This document shows, in pieces, positions 1-6,669 of a stretch of DNA of 14,612 bases (its first letter is position 1; each line of letters opens with the position of its first letter). The stretch comes from Actinomycetota bacterium (GTDB lineage Bacteria > Actinomycetota > Acidimicrobiia > Acidimicrobiales > SZUA-35): the NCBI GenBank assembly GCA_027730885.1, contig JAQCHM010000038.1, forward strand, positions 1-14,612. Reading direction: 5' to 3'. The translations under genes and the position numbers were made by a program. A model generated the notes under the pieces. It was given only the letters and a program-made list of their open reading frames with translations. It was not told the origin of the DNA and did no database searches.

Positions 1-2
1 AA

Positions 3-572
3 GGCGCCGGCCTCGATGGCCTGATCGCCAAGCCGCTGGCCGATCCCTACCAGGAGAACAAGCGGGCCCAACTGAAGATCAAGCACGTTCGTTCGGCCGA
101 CGCCGTCGTCGCCGGGTATCGATGGCACAAGGACGGGGACGGAGTCGGGTCGTTGCTGCTCGGTCTGCACGACGATGACGGATCACTCCAGCATGTCGGC
201 GTCGCCTCCAGCTTCACGGCCAAGCGTCGAACCGAACTGGTCTCTGAACTCTCGCCCCTCGTCGACGGGGCGCTGGCCGAGCATCCGTGGCGAAGCTGGG
301 CTGAAGCCGACGCTCACGAGGAGGGGCGAATGCCCGGAGCGCCGCACCGCTGGAACGCGGCGAAGGACCACTCGTGGATCCCGCTGCGTATCGAACGCGT
401 GGTCGAGGTGAAATACGGCTCGACCCTCAACGGCCGCTTTCGCGAAGTGACCAGCATCCTGCGCTGGCGGCCCGACAAGCAGCCCGACCAGTGCCGCTTC
501 GATCAGCTCGAGGAGCCCGAGCCGGCCTCACTCGACCTCGTGCTCGGCGCCGGGTCGGGGACCGGAGCCTGA
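3..572 (+). CDS. ligC: LigC-type ATP-dependent DNA ligase, C-terminal part
   Basis: This is the last 189 codons of an ATP-dependent DNA ligase; the start lies outside the window. The visible part opens on nucleotidyltransferase motif IV (LDGLIAK) and is soon followed by motif V (LKIKH). After that comes an OB-fold region (VVAGYRWHK, then GSLLLGLHDDDG) that ends in a basic and acidic tail. The motif V context and the adjoining stand-alone polymerase gene match actinobacterial LigC, which pairs with Prim-PolC in mycobacteria (as Rv3731/Rv3730c) and has been linked there to base excision repair and backup end joining. The stop codon is separated from the next start by a single base, so the two genes are almost certainly co-transcribed. 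The catalytic lysine motif is upstream and cannot be checked. Ligase identity is firm; the LigC rather than LigB/LigD assignment rests on context and resemblance. Confidence 0.9.
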   Translation, partial: GAGLDGLIAKPLADPYQENKRAQLKIKHVRSADAVVAGYRWHKDGDGVGSLLLGLHDDDGSLQHVGVASSFTAKRRTELVSELSPLVDGALAEHPWRSWAEADAHEEGRMPGAPHRWNAAKDHSWIPLRIERVVEVKYGSTLNGRFREVTSILRWRPDKQPDQCRFDQLEEPEPASLDLVLGAGSGTGA

Positions 573-573
573 C

Positions 574-1650
574 GTGGCTGCGGCCAAGTCCGAGGCGATC
601 GTGCTGGAGCTGGCCGGCCACGAGGTCACGGTCACCAGTCCGGACAAGGTGTTCTTCACCAAGCGAGGAGAAACCAAGCTCGACCTCGTGAACTACTACG
701 TCTCGGTGGCCGAGCCCCTGCTCGAGTCGATGGGCGGCCGACCCACGCTGCTCCAACGCTTCCCCGACGGGGCGTCCGGCAAGTCGTTCTTCCAGAAACG
801 CGTGCCAAACGGTGCACCCGGCTGGCTGCAGACCACCGAGGTGACGACGGTCAACGGCACGACGTCGAACGCGCTCGTGGCCGCCGACATTGCCCACGTG
901 GTGTGGGCCGTCAACCCCGGGTGCCTCGGTTCCCATCCGTGGCCCTACCGAGCCGGCCGTCCCGAGGTCTCCGACGAGCTGCGCATCGATCTCGACCCCT
1001 TCCCCGGGGTCGACTTCGACGACATTCGCGACGCGGCGTTCTCGGTGAAGGACCTGCTCGACGAACTCGGGATCCAGGTCGTGGTCAAGACCAGCGGCAA
1101 CCGTGGGCTGCACCTCTATGTCCGGCTCGAGCCTCGCTGGGACAGTTACCAGGTCCGGGCCGCTGCGGTCGCGCTGGCCCGTGAGCTGGAACGGCGACAC
1201 CCGGAGCACATCACCGCCGCGTGGTGGAAGGAGGAACGAGGGCCGCGCGTGTTCGTCGACTTCAACCAGAACGCTCCCCACAAAACGGTGTTCGGCGCGT
1301 GGTCGGTTCGGGCTCCGGTCGGCGCTCAAGTTTCGGCTCCCATCGGTTGGGACGAAGTGACAACCGTCGATCCCGATCTCCTCACCATCGTCACCGTCAC
1401 CCAGCTCGTCGCCGAGCGCGGCAACCCCTGGGCCGGTCTCAACGACCGCCCCCAGGACATCACCCCGCTGCTCGAACGATCCGCGGCCGACCTCGCGGCT
1501 GGATTGATGGACGCCCCGTGGCCGCCCGAGTACCCCAAGCAACCGAACGAGCCGCCTCGCGTCGCGCCCAGCCGGGCCAAGAAGGTGCCCGACCATACCG
1601 GGGCAGACGGGACTGATGCCGAGACAGGCGGTGAGAGTCGGGGCCAGTAG
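574..1650 (+). CDS. LigD-type primase-polymerase (Prim-PolC-like, stand-alone)
   Basis: This 358-aa protein belongs to the archaeo-eukaryotic primase superfamily, LigD polymerase-domain group, which extends or fills DNA ends with a preference for ribonucleotides. The metal-binding motif DLDP lies at residues 139-142, the nucleotide-binding motif SGNRGLH at 174-180 with His180, and the third acidic residue in FVDFNQN at Asp229, so all catalytic positions are intact. There is no ligase or nuclease domain, so it is a separate subunit and not a full LigD. The C-terminal tail, from about residue 310, is rich in Pro, Lys and acidic residues and probably disordered. The start is GTG, one base after the ligase stop, and no better start exists nearby. 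In mycobacteria the same pair is LigC/Prim-PolC; the role here is inferred from that. Confidence 0.93.
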   Translation: MAAAKSEAIVLELAGHEVTVTSPDKVFFTKRGETKLDLVNYYVSVAEPLLESMGGRPTLLQRFPDGASGKSFFQKRVPNGAPGWLQTTEVTTVNGTTSNALVAADIAHVVWAVNPGCLGSHPWPYRAGRPEVSDELRIDLDPFPGVDFDDIRDAAFSVKDLLDELGIQVVVKTSGNRGLHLYVRLEPRWDSYQVRAAAVALARELERRHPEHITAAWWKEERGPRVFVDFNQNAPHKTVFGAWSVRAPVGAQVSAPIGWDEVTTVDPDLLTIVTVTQLVAERGNPWAGLNDRPQDITPLLERSAADLAAGLMDAPWPPEYPKQPNEPPRVAPSRAKKVPDHTGADGTDAETGGESRGQ

Positions 1651-1653
1651 CCT
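1648..1653 (+). promoter_or_regulatory. -10 element TAGCCT, leaderless-type promoter of the YibE/F gene
   Basis: TAGCCT fits TANNNT and lies 7 bases upstream of the ATG at 1661, the spacing expected when transcription begins at or next to the start codon. It overlaps the TAG stop of the primase-polymerase gene. It supports 1661 as the start over the in-frame ATG at 1616, which would overlap the upstream gene by 35 bases. Confidence 0.4.
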
Positions 1654-1660
1654 TCGGCCG

Positions 1661-2935
1661 ATGCCGCATTCGCACGACCACGCAGAGGTCGCTCCATCGG
1701 TCGCGAGGCGGCTCCACAGCCTGGCCGCGCTTGCCTTCGTCGTCGTCCTGGTGTTGCTCCTGTTCTCGTGGCCCGGTCGGGCGGACGTCGGGACGGCCGA
1801 TCTCGGCGGCGCAACGACGTCGGCGGTCGTTCGCCTCATCGAGGACTGCCCGGTGGATCAGCAGGTCGACGGATCCTCGTGTCTGCTGGTCCGCGTCGAG
1901 CCCCTCGAGGGCGAGGACCAGGGCAAGCTCTTCGAGTTGCCGCCGATCTACAACGACGCCGCCGGGTTCGCCGTTGGCGAGAAGATCGTGGTCGATCAGG
2001 TAGCGAACGAAGATGCACCGTTCCGCTACACCTTCGTCGATCGCGATCGGAAGCTTCTTCTCTGGGTCCTCGCCGCGGTGTTCGCCGTCGCTGTCGTCCT
2101 GCTCGGCGGACTACGAGGCCTGCGCGCCATCGGCGGTCTCCTGGCCAGCATCGGGGTCCTGGGCTTCTACACGATGCCGGCCATCATCGAGGGCCGGCCG
2201 CCGGTTCTCGTCGCCTGCTTGACCGCAGGTCTGATCACCTTCGCCGCGCTCTACCTTGCCCACGGATTCTCGGCCATGACCTCGGTGGCCGTGCTCGGCA
2301 CGTTGGCCGCGCTCGTCATCACGGTCCTCTTCGGGGCCGCCTTCATCGAACTGGCCCGATTCAGCGGGTTCGCCAGCGAGGAGTCCTTCTTCATCCAGGC
2401 CGTCGCCGGAGAGGTCGACCTCCACGGCCTGCTGCTCGCCGGCCTCGTCATCGGCGCGCTGGGTGCCATCGACGACATGACGGTCACGCAGGCCTCGGTC
2501 GTGCTCGAGCTCCGATCGACCAACCCGACGCTGCCCGCTCGGGCGCTCTTCTCATCGGCGATGCGAGTCGGACGTGACCATGTGGCCTCGACCGTCAACA
2601 CCCTCTTCCTCGCCTACGCCGGAGCGTCGATGCCGTTGTTGGTGCTGTTCGTGGTCGGCGACCTACCGATCAGCGACGTCATGAACAGCGAGATCGTCGC
2701 CACCGAGATCGTCCGGACCTTGGTCGGCTCGCTGGGCCTCGTGGCCTCGGTGCCGATCACCACCCTCCTCGGTGTCGTGGCTGTCACCCGGAAACCCCAG
2801 GCTCACCACGAACCAACCGGTCGTCCGCCGCGTCGGCGGGATCCGTCGACGCACGTCCCCCACGCCCCCGCTGAAGGCGAGCGTCCGCCACGCAGATCAC
2901 TGGGAGAGAAGCTGCGGGCAAGCCTCGACGACTGA
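1661..2935 (+). CDS. YibE/F family multi-pass membrane protein
   Basis: This is a 424-aa membrane protein of the YibE/F family, whose biochemical role is not settled. A short His-rich N-terminus is followed by a membrane helix at about residues 20-36. Next comes an extracytoplasmic OB-like region at about 50-128, with a Cys pair at 63 and 74 that could form a disulfide. A membrane domain of about seven helices spans 130-375. The family signature GALGAIDDMTVTQASVV is at 266-282, followed by GRDHVASTVNTLFLAYAG near 304-321. The last 45 residues are basic and Pro-rich, probably cytoplasmic. The start was placed at the ATG 10 bases after the upstream stop because a TANNNT element precedes it and because the longer reading overlaps the previous gene. 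The gene may form its own transcript. Confidence 0.88.
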   Translation: MPHSHDHAEVAPSVARRLHSLAALAFVVVLVLLLFSWPGRADVGTADLGGATTSAVVRLIEDCPVDQQVDGSSCLLVRVEPLEGEDQGKLFELPPIYNDAAGFAVGEKIVVDQVANEDAPFRYTFVDRDRKLLLWVLAAVFAVAVVLLGGLRGLRAIGGLLASIGVLGFYTMPAIIEGRPPVLVACLTAGLITFAALYLAHGFSAMTSVAVLGTLAALVITVLFGAAFIELARFSGFASEESFFIQAVAGEVDLHGLLLAGLVIGALGAIDDMTVTQASVVLELRSTNPTLPARALFSSAMRVGRDHVASTVNTLFLAYAGASMPLLVLFVVGDLPISDVMNSEIVATEIVRTLVGSLGLVASVPITTLLGVVAVTRKPQAHHEPTGRPPRRRDPSTHVPHAPAEGERPPRRSLGEKLRASLDD

Positions 2936-2937
2936 CT

Positions 2938-2953
2938 CGCACCCCTTCGTGCG
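2938..2953. terminator. Possible small bidirectional terminator hairpin
   Basis: CGCAC and GTGCG form a 5-bp stem around a 6-base loop (CCCTTC) in the 23-base gap between two convergent genes. There is no T-run, so if it terminates transcription it does so weakly. It is the only structure seen in the gap. Confidence 0.25.
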
Positions 2954-2958
2954 TGATG

Positions 2959-3987
2959 TCAGTAGCCGAGCTCCTTTGCCGCCCGTTCGAGGGCGACGCT
3001 GACCGACCATTCGGTACGGGCCAACCGCAGGTCCCTGTTCGCGCCGTCGGCGAACAGCCCTGCTGCACTCATCCAGAAGGCGGCCGACCGCATCGCGTAG
3101 AGCAGTTGATAGTAGCGGCAGCGGTCCTCGTCGATGGTGATGCCGGTGGCTGACTCGTACCGGTCGAAGAAGACATCGCGGGGCACGACATTCGACAAGA
3201 GATCGGTGCCCTCGCGGTTGAGCTCGGTGAGCATGTAGGCGACGTCGTACATGGGATCGCCGATCACCTGGAGCTCCCAGTCGAGCACGGCGGAAACCCG
3301 ATCATCCGCGATGAGCACGTTGCCGGTTCGGAAGGCGCCGTGGACCAGGGTGAGGCGATCGGTGCTGGGTGCGTTGGCTTCGAGCCAGCCGATCAGGTCG
3401 GCCAGTATCGGGTGGCCGGGGTGGCCCGACTGTTCGATGAGCAGTCGCCATTTGGCGATTTCGCGGCGGGCGAAAGCGTCGCCCAGCTCGGGCACGCCGA
3501 GGAAGTCGAGCCCGACGGCCCTCCAGTCGGCGTTGTGGATGGCGGCCAGCGACTCGGTGAAGCTGAGCGGGAGGACACCGCGAGCGGCTGCCGCGGCGTA
3601 GAACTCACGTCCTGCTTTGCCCCAGGGACTCGGACAGACACCCGCCACCTTCTCCATCAACAGAGCAGGCGCGCCGAGCACCGCGGGGTCTTCCTCGTAG
3701 AAGTAGACCTCTGGGGCCGGGACGTCGGTCGCCTCGAGGCAACGGAGGACCTTGAACTGCTCACCCAGGTCGGACATCTGACGGAGGAGCGCGTTGCCGG
3801 GGTCTCGGCGAAGGCAGAAGCCTTGCGATCGGGGCTCACCCTTCGCCATCCAGGAGGCGTCGAAGAGCCAGGTCTCGTGTGACCAACCCACCGCGATGCG
3901 ATCGAGCTGGTCGACCACCACCTCGCCGTCGGCCTCGAGCCGTTCGGCAAGATAAGGCGTGAGGACGCTCAGCAGTTCGTCACTCAT
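2959..3987 (-). CDS. APH/choline-kinase-fold phosphotransferase, catalytic Asp replaced by Ala
   Basis: This 342-aa protein is of the phosphotransferase (APH) family, in the branch found in actinobacterial lipid and acyl-CoA gene clusters. An N-lobe glycine/Ser loop (GWSHETWLFD, 34-43) leads to FCLRRDPG near 57-64 and LLMEKVAG near 109-116. The brown-box motif reads LVHGAFRTGN, with HGA at 216-218 and Asn223. The metal-binding motif LDWE is at 235-238, followed by GDPMYDVAY at 243-251. Family members normally have HGD, the Asp being the catalytic base. Here the codon at 3334-3336 reads GCC (Ala) on the coding strand, one base from GAC. The rest of the fold and the length are normal, so this may be a pseudokinase, a variant subgroup or a recent mutation. 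It overlaps the upstream 135-aa gene by ATGA and is the last gene of a three-gene operon. Its substrate is unknown. Confidence 0.85.
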   Translation of the reverse strand: MSDELLSVLTPYLAERLEADGEVVVDQLDRIAVGWSHETWLFDASWMAKGEPRSQGFCLRRDPGNALLRQMSDLGEQFKVLRCLEATDVPAPEVYFYEEDPAVLGAPALLMEKVAGVCPSPWGKAGREFYAAAAARGVLPLSFTESLAAIHNADWRAVGLDFLGVPELGDAFARREIAKWRLLIEQSGHPGHPILADLIGWLEANAPSTDRLTLVHGAFRTGNVLIADDRVSAVLDWELQVIGDPMYDVAYMLTELNREGTDLLSNVVPRDVFFDRYESATGITIDEDRCRYYQLLYAMRSAAFWMSAAGLFADGANRDLRLARTEWSVSVALERAAKELGY

Positions 3988-4391
3988 TCGGCGACCGCCA
4001 TCTTGCGATCGATGTCCTTGCGCAGGGTCGGTCGGATGAGACCCAACGCCTCGATCACACGCGGTTCCGCCGAGCCCCAGGCGTAGAGCTGCTCGAGGAG
4101 TGGGCCGAGGGAAGCGACCGTGTGATGGTTTCCGACGTCGAGAAGAGCGGACGAAACGGCGGGCGGGGCGCCGGCGAGCACCGGGCCCAGCGCGTCGACC
4201 AGGGCGACCATCTCGGCGTCCTCGGCCCTGGCGTGTGCCGGTCCGAGCTCCAACTGGCGGCTGACCCGCTCGAGGATCACCGATGCCATGAACGCCTGTG
4301 TGCGGGCGTACTCGTCAGCGACCGCCGGGCCGATGTCAGCCCGCAGACTGGCCGACAACCGGCGGAGAAGCTCGGCAGGTTCGAGGCTCAT
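3984..4391 (-). CDS. Conserved-looking helical protein, 135 aa, middle gene of operon
   Basis: I do not recognise a named family. The 135-aa product is almost all predicted helix, Ala/Leu-rich, with charged amphipathic stretches (ELLRRLSASLRADI, then RTQAFMASVILERVSRQL) and a basic C-terminus (RKDIDRKMAVAE). It has no signal peptide, membrane segment or Cys. The ATG at 4389-4391 was chosen because it forms an ATGA overlap with the stop of the upstream gene, and its own stop forms another ATGA overlap with the phosphotransferase start. This double coupling is strong evidence that the gene is real and suggests the three products are made in fixed ratio. A partner role for the phosphotransferase is inference. 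Confidence 0.8.
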   Translation of the reverse strand: MSLEPAELLRRLSASLRADIGPAVADEYARTQAFMASVILERVSRQLELGPAHARAEDAEMVALVDALGPVLAGAPPAVSSALLDVGNHHTVASLGPLLEQLYAWGSAEPRVIEALGLIRPTLRKDIDRKMAVAE

Positions 4392-5374
4392 GACCGCGGT
4401 CCCCAATCTTGGTCGCGCTTGGCCGCCGACCATCGATGCATCGGCCACATGTCCTGGTCCTCGCCCCACCAGTCGGCGGGCGTGCCATCGACGGTGTGCC
4501 AATGGATCACGCTGTTGACGTCGATGAACGTGTGGCGGTTGATGATGATGCGGTTGGTGGCACGACCCAGCGCCGAGAAGGCAAGGCCGTTGGCGTCCAC
4601 GGCTTCGATCGTCATCGTCTCGACCCAACCGGTGTCGGGGTTGCGGACGACCGTCCGATCGCCGTCGACCAGGGTGACGGGCTCGCCGTGTCGATTGGCG
4701 AACCCGTAGGCCACCTTGTCCCGACCATCTCGGGTGTTGGTGACGGCCAGGAAGCCGCGCCCTTCGGTGCCGGCGCCCGTCACGTACGCGGCCTGGCGAG
4801 GACGGTTCTCCGGGCGACGACCCCAGGTGCGATCCCGCATCGACCAGCAGTCGATGGGAATTGTCTCGCCGTGGAGCTCGATGGTTCCCGTGACGTGACC
4901 GATTTGATCGAAGTGGGCGGCGTGGCCGAACGTCGACGCGCGCGTGGCCAAGGCCCGTGGTGGCATCGCCCCTTCGAATCGGAGGTCAGCCGAGAAGCGT
5001 CCCGGGTCATCGAACCCGAGGCGATAGACCATCGTCGGCTGTTCGACCGTGATCGAGACACCGTTCGGCAGCACGGCGTCGCGCAAGTCCAGATCGGCAG
5101 GCATGGGCAGCGCGGTGTAGTTGGCCGAGTAGGGGACTTCCCACGGGAGGTGCGCAGTGTCGTCCCACACCCAGGCCCCACCGGCGACGGTTCCGATGTT
5201 GGGCCTGATCATGGAGTAGAACCAGCCGCCGAGATGACGCTCGGCATTGTGAAACGCGAACCACGAGGTCTCGGTGAACCACCAATCGTCGCCGGCCAAG
5301 TGGGTGTGCAAGACATCGTCAGCCGCGGTGAACACCGCCGGTTGGCCCTCTGAGGTGCTGGATTGCTGAGCCAT
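4388..5374 (-). CDS. DUF7064/DUF7065-like protein (CrtC/lipocalin-like fold suspected)
   Basis: This 328-aa soluble protein has no signal peptide. It contains many Trp and Tyr in beta-rich segments (WWFTETSWFAFHN, HLGGWFYSMIRPN, AGGAWVWDDT) and a central SMRDRTWGRRPENRP motif near residues 180-194. The RDR(S/T)WG core is typical of proteins now grouped as DUF7064/DUF7065 and is reminiscent of the CrtC/AttH lipocalin-like superfamily, some of whose members act on lipophilic substrates. The assignment is by resemblance only. It is the first gene of the operon: a TAGGGT element sits 6 bases upstream of its ATG, and its stop overlaps the next start. Association with an APH-type phosphotransferase suggests small hydrophobic-molecule metabolism, but no substrate can be named. 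Confidence 0.75.
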   Translation of the reverse strand: MAQQSSTSEGQPAVFTAADDVLHTHLAGDDWWFTETSWFAFHNAERHLGGWFYSMIRPNIGTVAGGAWVWDDTAHLPWEVPYSANYTALPMPADLDLRDAVLPNGVSITVEQPTMVYRLGFDDPGRFSADLRFEGAMPPRALATRASTFGHAAHFDQIGHVTGTIELHGETIPIDCWSMRDRTWGRRPENRPRQAAYVTGAGTEGRGFLAVTNTRDGRDKVAYGFANRHGEPVTLVDGDRTVVRNPDTGWVETMTIEAVDANGLAFSALGRATNRIIINRHTFIDVNSVIHWHTVDGTPADWWGEDQDMWPMHRWSAAKRDQDWGPRS

Positions 5375-5380
5375 CCCGGA

Positions 5381-5386
5381 ACCCTA
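5381..5386 (-). promoter_or_regulatory. -10 element TAGGGT, leaderless-type promoter of the three-gene operon
   Basis: On the minus strand TAGGGT is followed by six bases (TCCGGG) and then the ATG at 5374. A -10 ending at -7 relative to the first base of the start codon is the classic actinobacterial leaderless layout. Confidence 0.55.
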
Positions 5387-5430
5387 ACCGCCGCACCCCA
5401 GCGGGCCTCACGTCGCCCGATCCCACCAAC

Positions 5431-5490
5431 CCCCGGCATCGGGAGTGTGTGAGCACCGTTTTCGGCACCCTCGCACTCCCGACGCCCGGG
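5431..5490. repeat. 60-base imperfect palindrome with TTTT loop in divergent intergenic region
   Basis: Bases 5431-5458 pair with 5463-5490 around a loop of exactly four T (5459-5462). By hand count 22 of 28 positions pair, including one G-T wobble. The longest unbroken stem is 5439-5449 with 5472-5482 (TCGGGAGTGTG against CGCACTCCCGA), followed by isolated mismatches. A competing hairpin, GACGC at 5481-5485 with GCGTC at 5498-5502, overlaps its right arm. The element lies between the divergent promoters at 5381-5386 and 5533-5538. It could be a dispersed REP-like or MITE-like repeat, a structured RNA, or a double-sided operator. No second copy is seen in this window. Confidence 0.6.
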
Positions 5491-5532
5491 TTCGGGTGCG
5501 TCACCGCGGCCTCGTCTCGAACGGTCCTCGTC

Positions 5533-5538
5533 TAGTTT
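5533..5538 (+). promoter_or_regulatory. -10 element TAGTTT of the rhodanese gene remnant
   Basis: TAGTTT is followed by six bases (GCGGAC) and the ATG at 5545, the same leaderless spacing as at other genes here. The promoter therefore looks preserved although the gene behind it is truncated. Confidence 0.45.
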
Positions 5539-5544
5539 GCGGAC

Positions 5545-6225
5545 ATGACCGAGTTCGCACATCCCGAGTACCTCGTCGAACCGTCGTGGCTGGCCGAACA
5601 CCTCGAGGACGACGGACTCGTCGTCCTCGACGTGACGGCCCGTCTGACATCGGCGCTGCACAACAGAGCGGCCGACGACTTCGCCACAACCCACATCCCG
5701 CGCTCGGTGTTCTTCGATTCGGCCGCCGGCCACGGCGTGCTCTCCGACCCCGACACGGCGCTGCCCTGGATGTGGCCTGAAGCCGACCGCATCGCATTGG
5801 CCCTTCGATCGGCCGGCGTCGGCCCCGGTACTCGGGTCGTCATCACGGCCCGCACTCCCCGTTCCGGGATCGACGCCGGAACGATGTGGTGCACCCGCGC
5901 GCGGGTTGCGGTTCCGTGGTTCGAGCCCGTGCCCGTGCACGTCGCCTACGCGTGGTCAGCGTGTGGGGCGGCGGGGCGGAGCCGTCCGGCAGGGTGTGGA
6001 TCGCAGGCGAGACGACCGTCATGCGCGGAAAGCACTCACGGCTGTGACTTGATCGCCTCTCCGTCAACCTTGGGTCCAGTCGCTCATCCCCGACAGGGAG
6101 AAACGTTGTCGCCTAAGTGTTGGACGGCGGCCCCAAGGCAACCGCATCCCGATCCTGTCGAGCTGTTGGTCGCGACATCCAAGTCGTCGGATCTGGCTGG
6201 TTGCCGGCGGATGCCGGTGGAATAG
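5545..6225 (+). pseudogene. Rhodanese-type sulfurtransferase, 5' fragment, truncated
   Basis: The first ~118 codons (to about 5900) read as the N-terminal rhodanese domain of a two-domain thiosulfate/3-mercaptopyruvate sulfurtransferase: LVEPSWLAEHL, VVLDVTA, THIPRSVFFD, LPWMWPEA, then GVGPGTRVVITARTP and GTMWCTRA. From there the frame stays open to 6225 but turns into Arg/Pro/Ser-rich sequence without family resemblance. The expected WW.LR..G...V.VLDGG segment and the whole second domain, which carries the active-site Cys loop in SseA-type enzymes, are absent; normal members are about 280 aa. The gene has lost its catalytic half and is best called a pseudogene. The break near 5900 is abrupt, which points to a deletion or rearrangement. 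Confidence 0.75.
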
Positions 6226-6231
6226 CGGGCG
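5901..6231. other. Unassigned sequence between two gene remnants
   Basis: About 330 bases with no gene I can support in any frame. The plus frame reads through from the rhodanese fragment but looks non-coding in composition. Another plus frame, from about 5955 to 6047, reads VVSVWGGGAEPSGRVWIAG and on to HSRL before a stop, which looks less random but was not recognised. Open minus-strand frames here are Arg/Pro-rich shadows. The stretch looks like the inside of a deletion or rearrangement scar. Confidence 0.5.
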
Positions 6232-6558
6232 ATGTTTCCCCTGGTCAGCGGCCTTTCGTGGACGTTGGCGGACGGTCGCCCGTCGCTTCGCTACGTGGGC
6301 ATCGGCGTCGTCTACGACCAATCGGGTCAGATGTGGACGACGCACCGGTTCATGACGCTGGGCGACTCACCTGCGGCCACGGCGACGACCCCTCCCCCCA
6401 CCACCGCTGCACCCATCGCTCAGACCACCACCACCCAGCCCGGCGCATCGACGACGCCGAGCACGGTCCCGGCGACGCCGCCACCGAACAACGCCGGTCC
6501 CTTGGCGCCGACAGCAGTAGCCGGCGTACTCGCTTCGATGGCGGGCTCTGGTATCTGA
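6232..6558 (+). pseudogene. CAP/SCP-domain protein, 3' fragment with Pro/Thr-rich tail
   Basis: The frame contains a segment typical of the end of a CAP (YkwD-like) extracellular domain: SLRYVGIGVVYDQSGQMWTTHRFMTLG, at about residues 18-44. This is followed by a Thr/Pro/Ala-rich linker at about 47-90 and a short Ala/Gly-rich end. The N-terminal three quarters of the domain, including the catalytic-site His/Glu region and any signal peptide, is missing. In another frame just upstream (6237-6251) the codons read SPGQR, close to the conserved CAP motif SPGHR, so a frameshift inside decayed CAP sequence is possible. It is unlikely to be expressed as drawn: there is no promoter and the in-frame ATG is arbitrary. 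A secreted-protein remnant is the best reading. Confidence 0.5.
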
Positions 6559-6579
6559 CCTCGGGGCTCGGGAAGCCGG

Positions 6580-6669
6580 TCAGCGGGTCTCGATGAAGAG
6601 CTGCAGTACGCCGGCGACGAGCAGCGTCAGCATCAGCAGGACCAGGGTGATGACCGTGGCCGGTCTCAT
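6580..6669 (-). CDS. 29-aa single-span membrane peptide, translationally coupled
   Basis: A 29-codon frame starts at ATG 6667-6669 and forms an ATGA overlap with the stop of the SAM hydrolase gene. The product begins MRPATVITL, runs as an unbroken hydrophobic stretch from about residue 4 to 26 with no charged residue (LVLLMLTLLVAGVLQLFI), and ends ETR. This is the layout of a single transmembrane helix with a positive N-terminus. The coupling and the uniformly hydrophobic content argue against chance. It may be a small membrane regulator or accessory peptide; the function is unknown. No terminator follows clearly; the CAP remnant lies beyond on the other strand. Confidence 0.7.
   Translation of the reverse strand: MRPATVITLVLLMLTLLVAGVLQLFIETR

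Noticed and set aside
427..1839. Long open minus-strand frame opposite the primase-polymerase gene
   Set aside because: Arg/Pro/Val-rich translation without any motif; it mirrors a well-supported plus-strand gene, a common effect of high GC at third positions.
4409..5353. 314-codon plus-strand frame opposite the DUF7064-like gene
   Set aside because: Its complement carries recognisable motifs and ATGA coupling; the plus frame has none.
5895..5950. tRNA T-arm-like sequence (GGTTCGAGCC within a short stem)
   Set aside because: The stem needs two wobble pairs and no matching acceptor, D-arm or anticodon arm lies upstream; not a tRNA, and too weak to call an attachment-site remnant.
6117..6200. 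VLDGG in a third frame, resembling the rhodanese LDGG motif lost from the truncated gene
   Set aside because: Only five residues match and the following sequence is not rhodanese-like; chance is sufficient.
6370..6500. Thr/Pro/Ala-rich stretch as a possible tandem repeat
   Set aside because: Low-complexity linker of the CAP fragment; no regular repeat unit could be defined.
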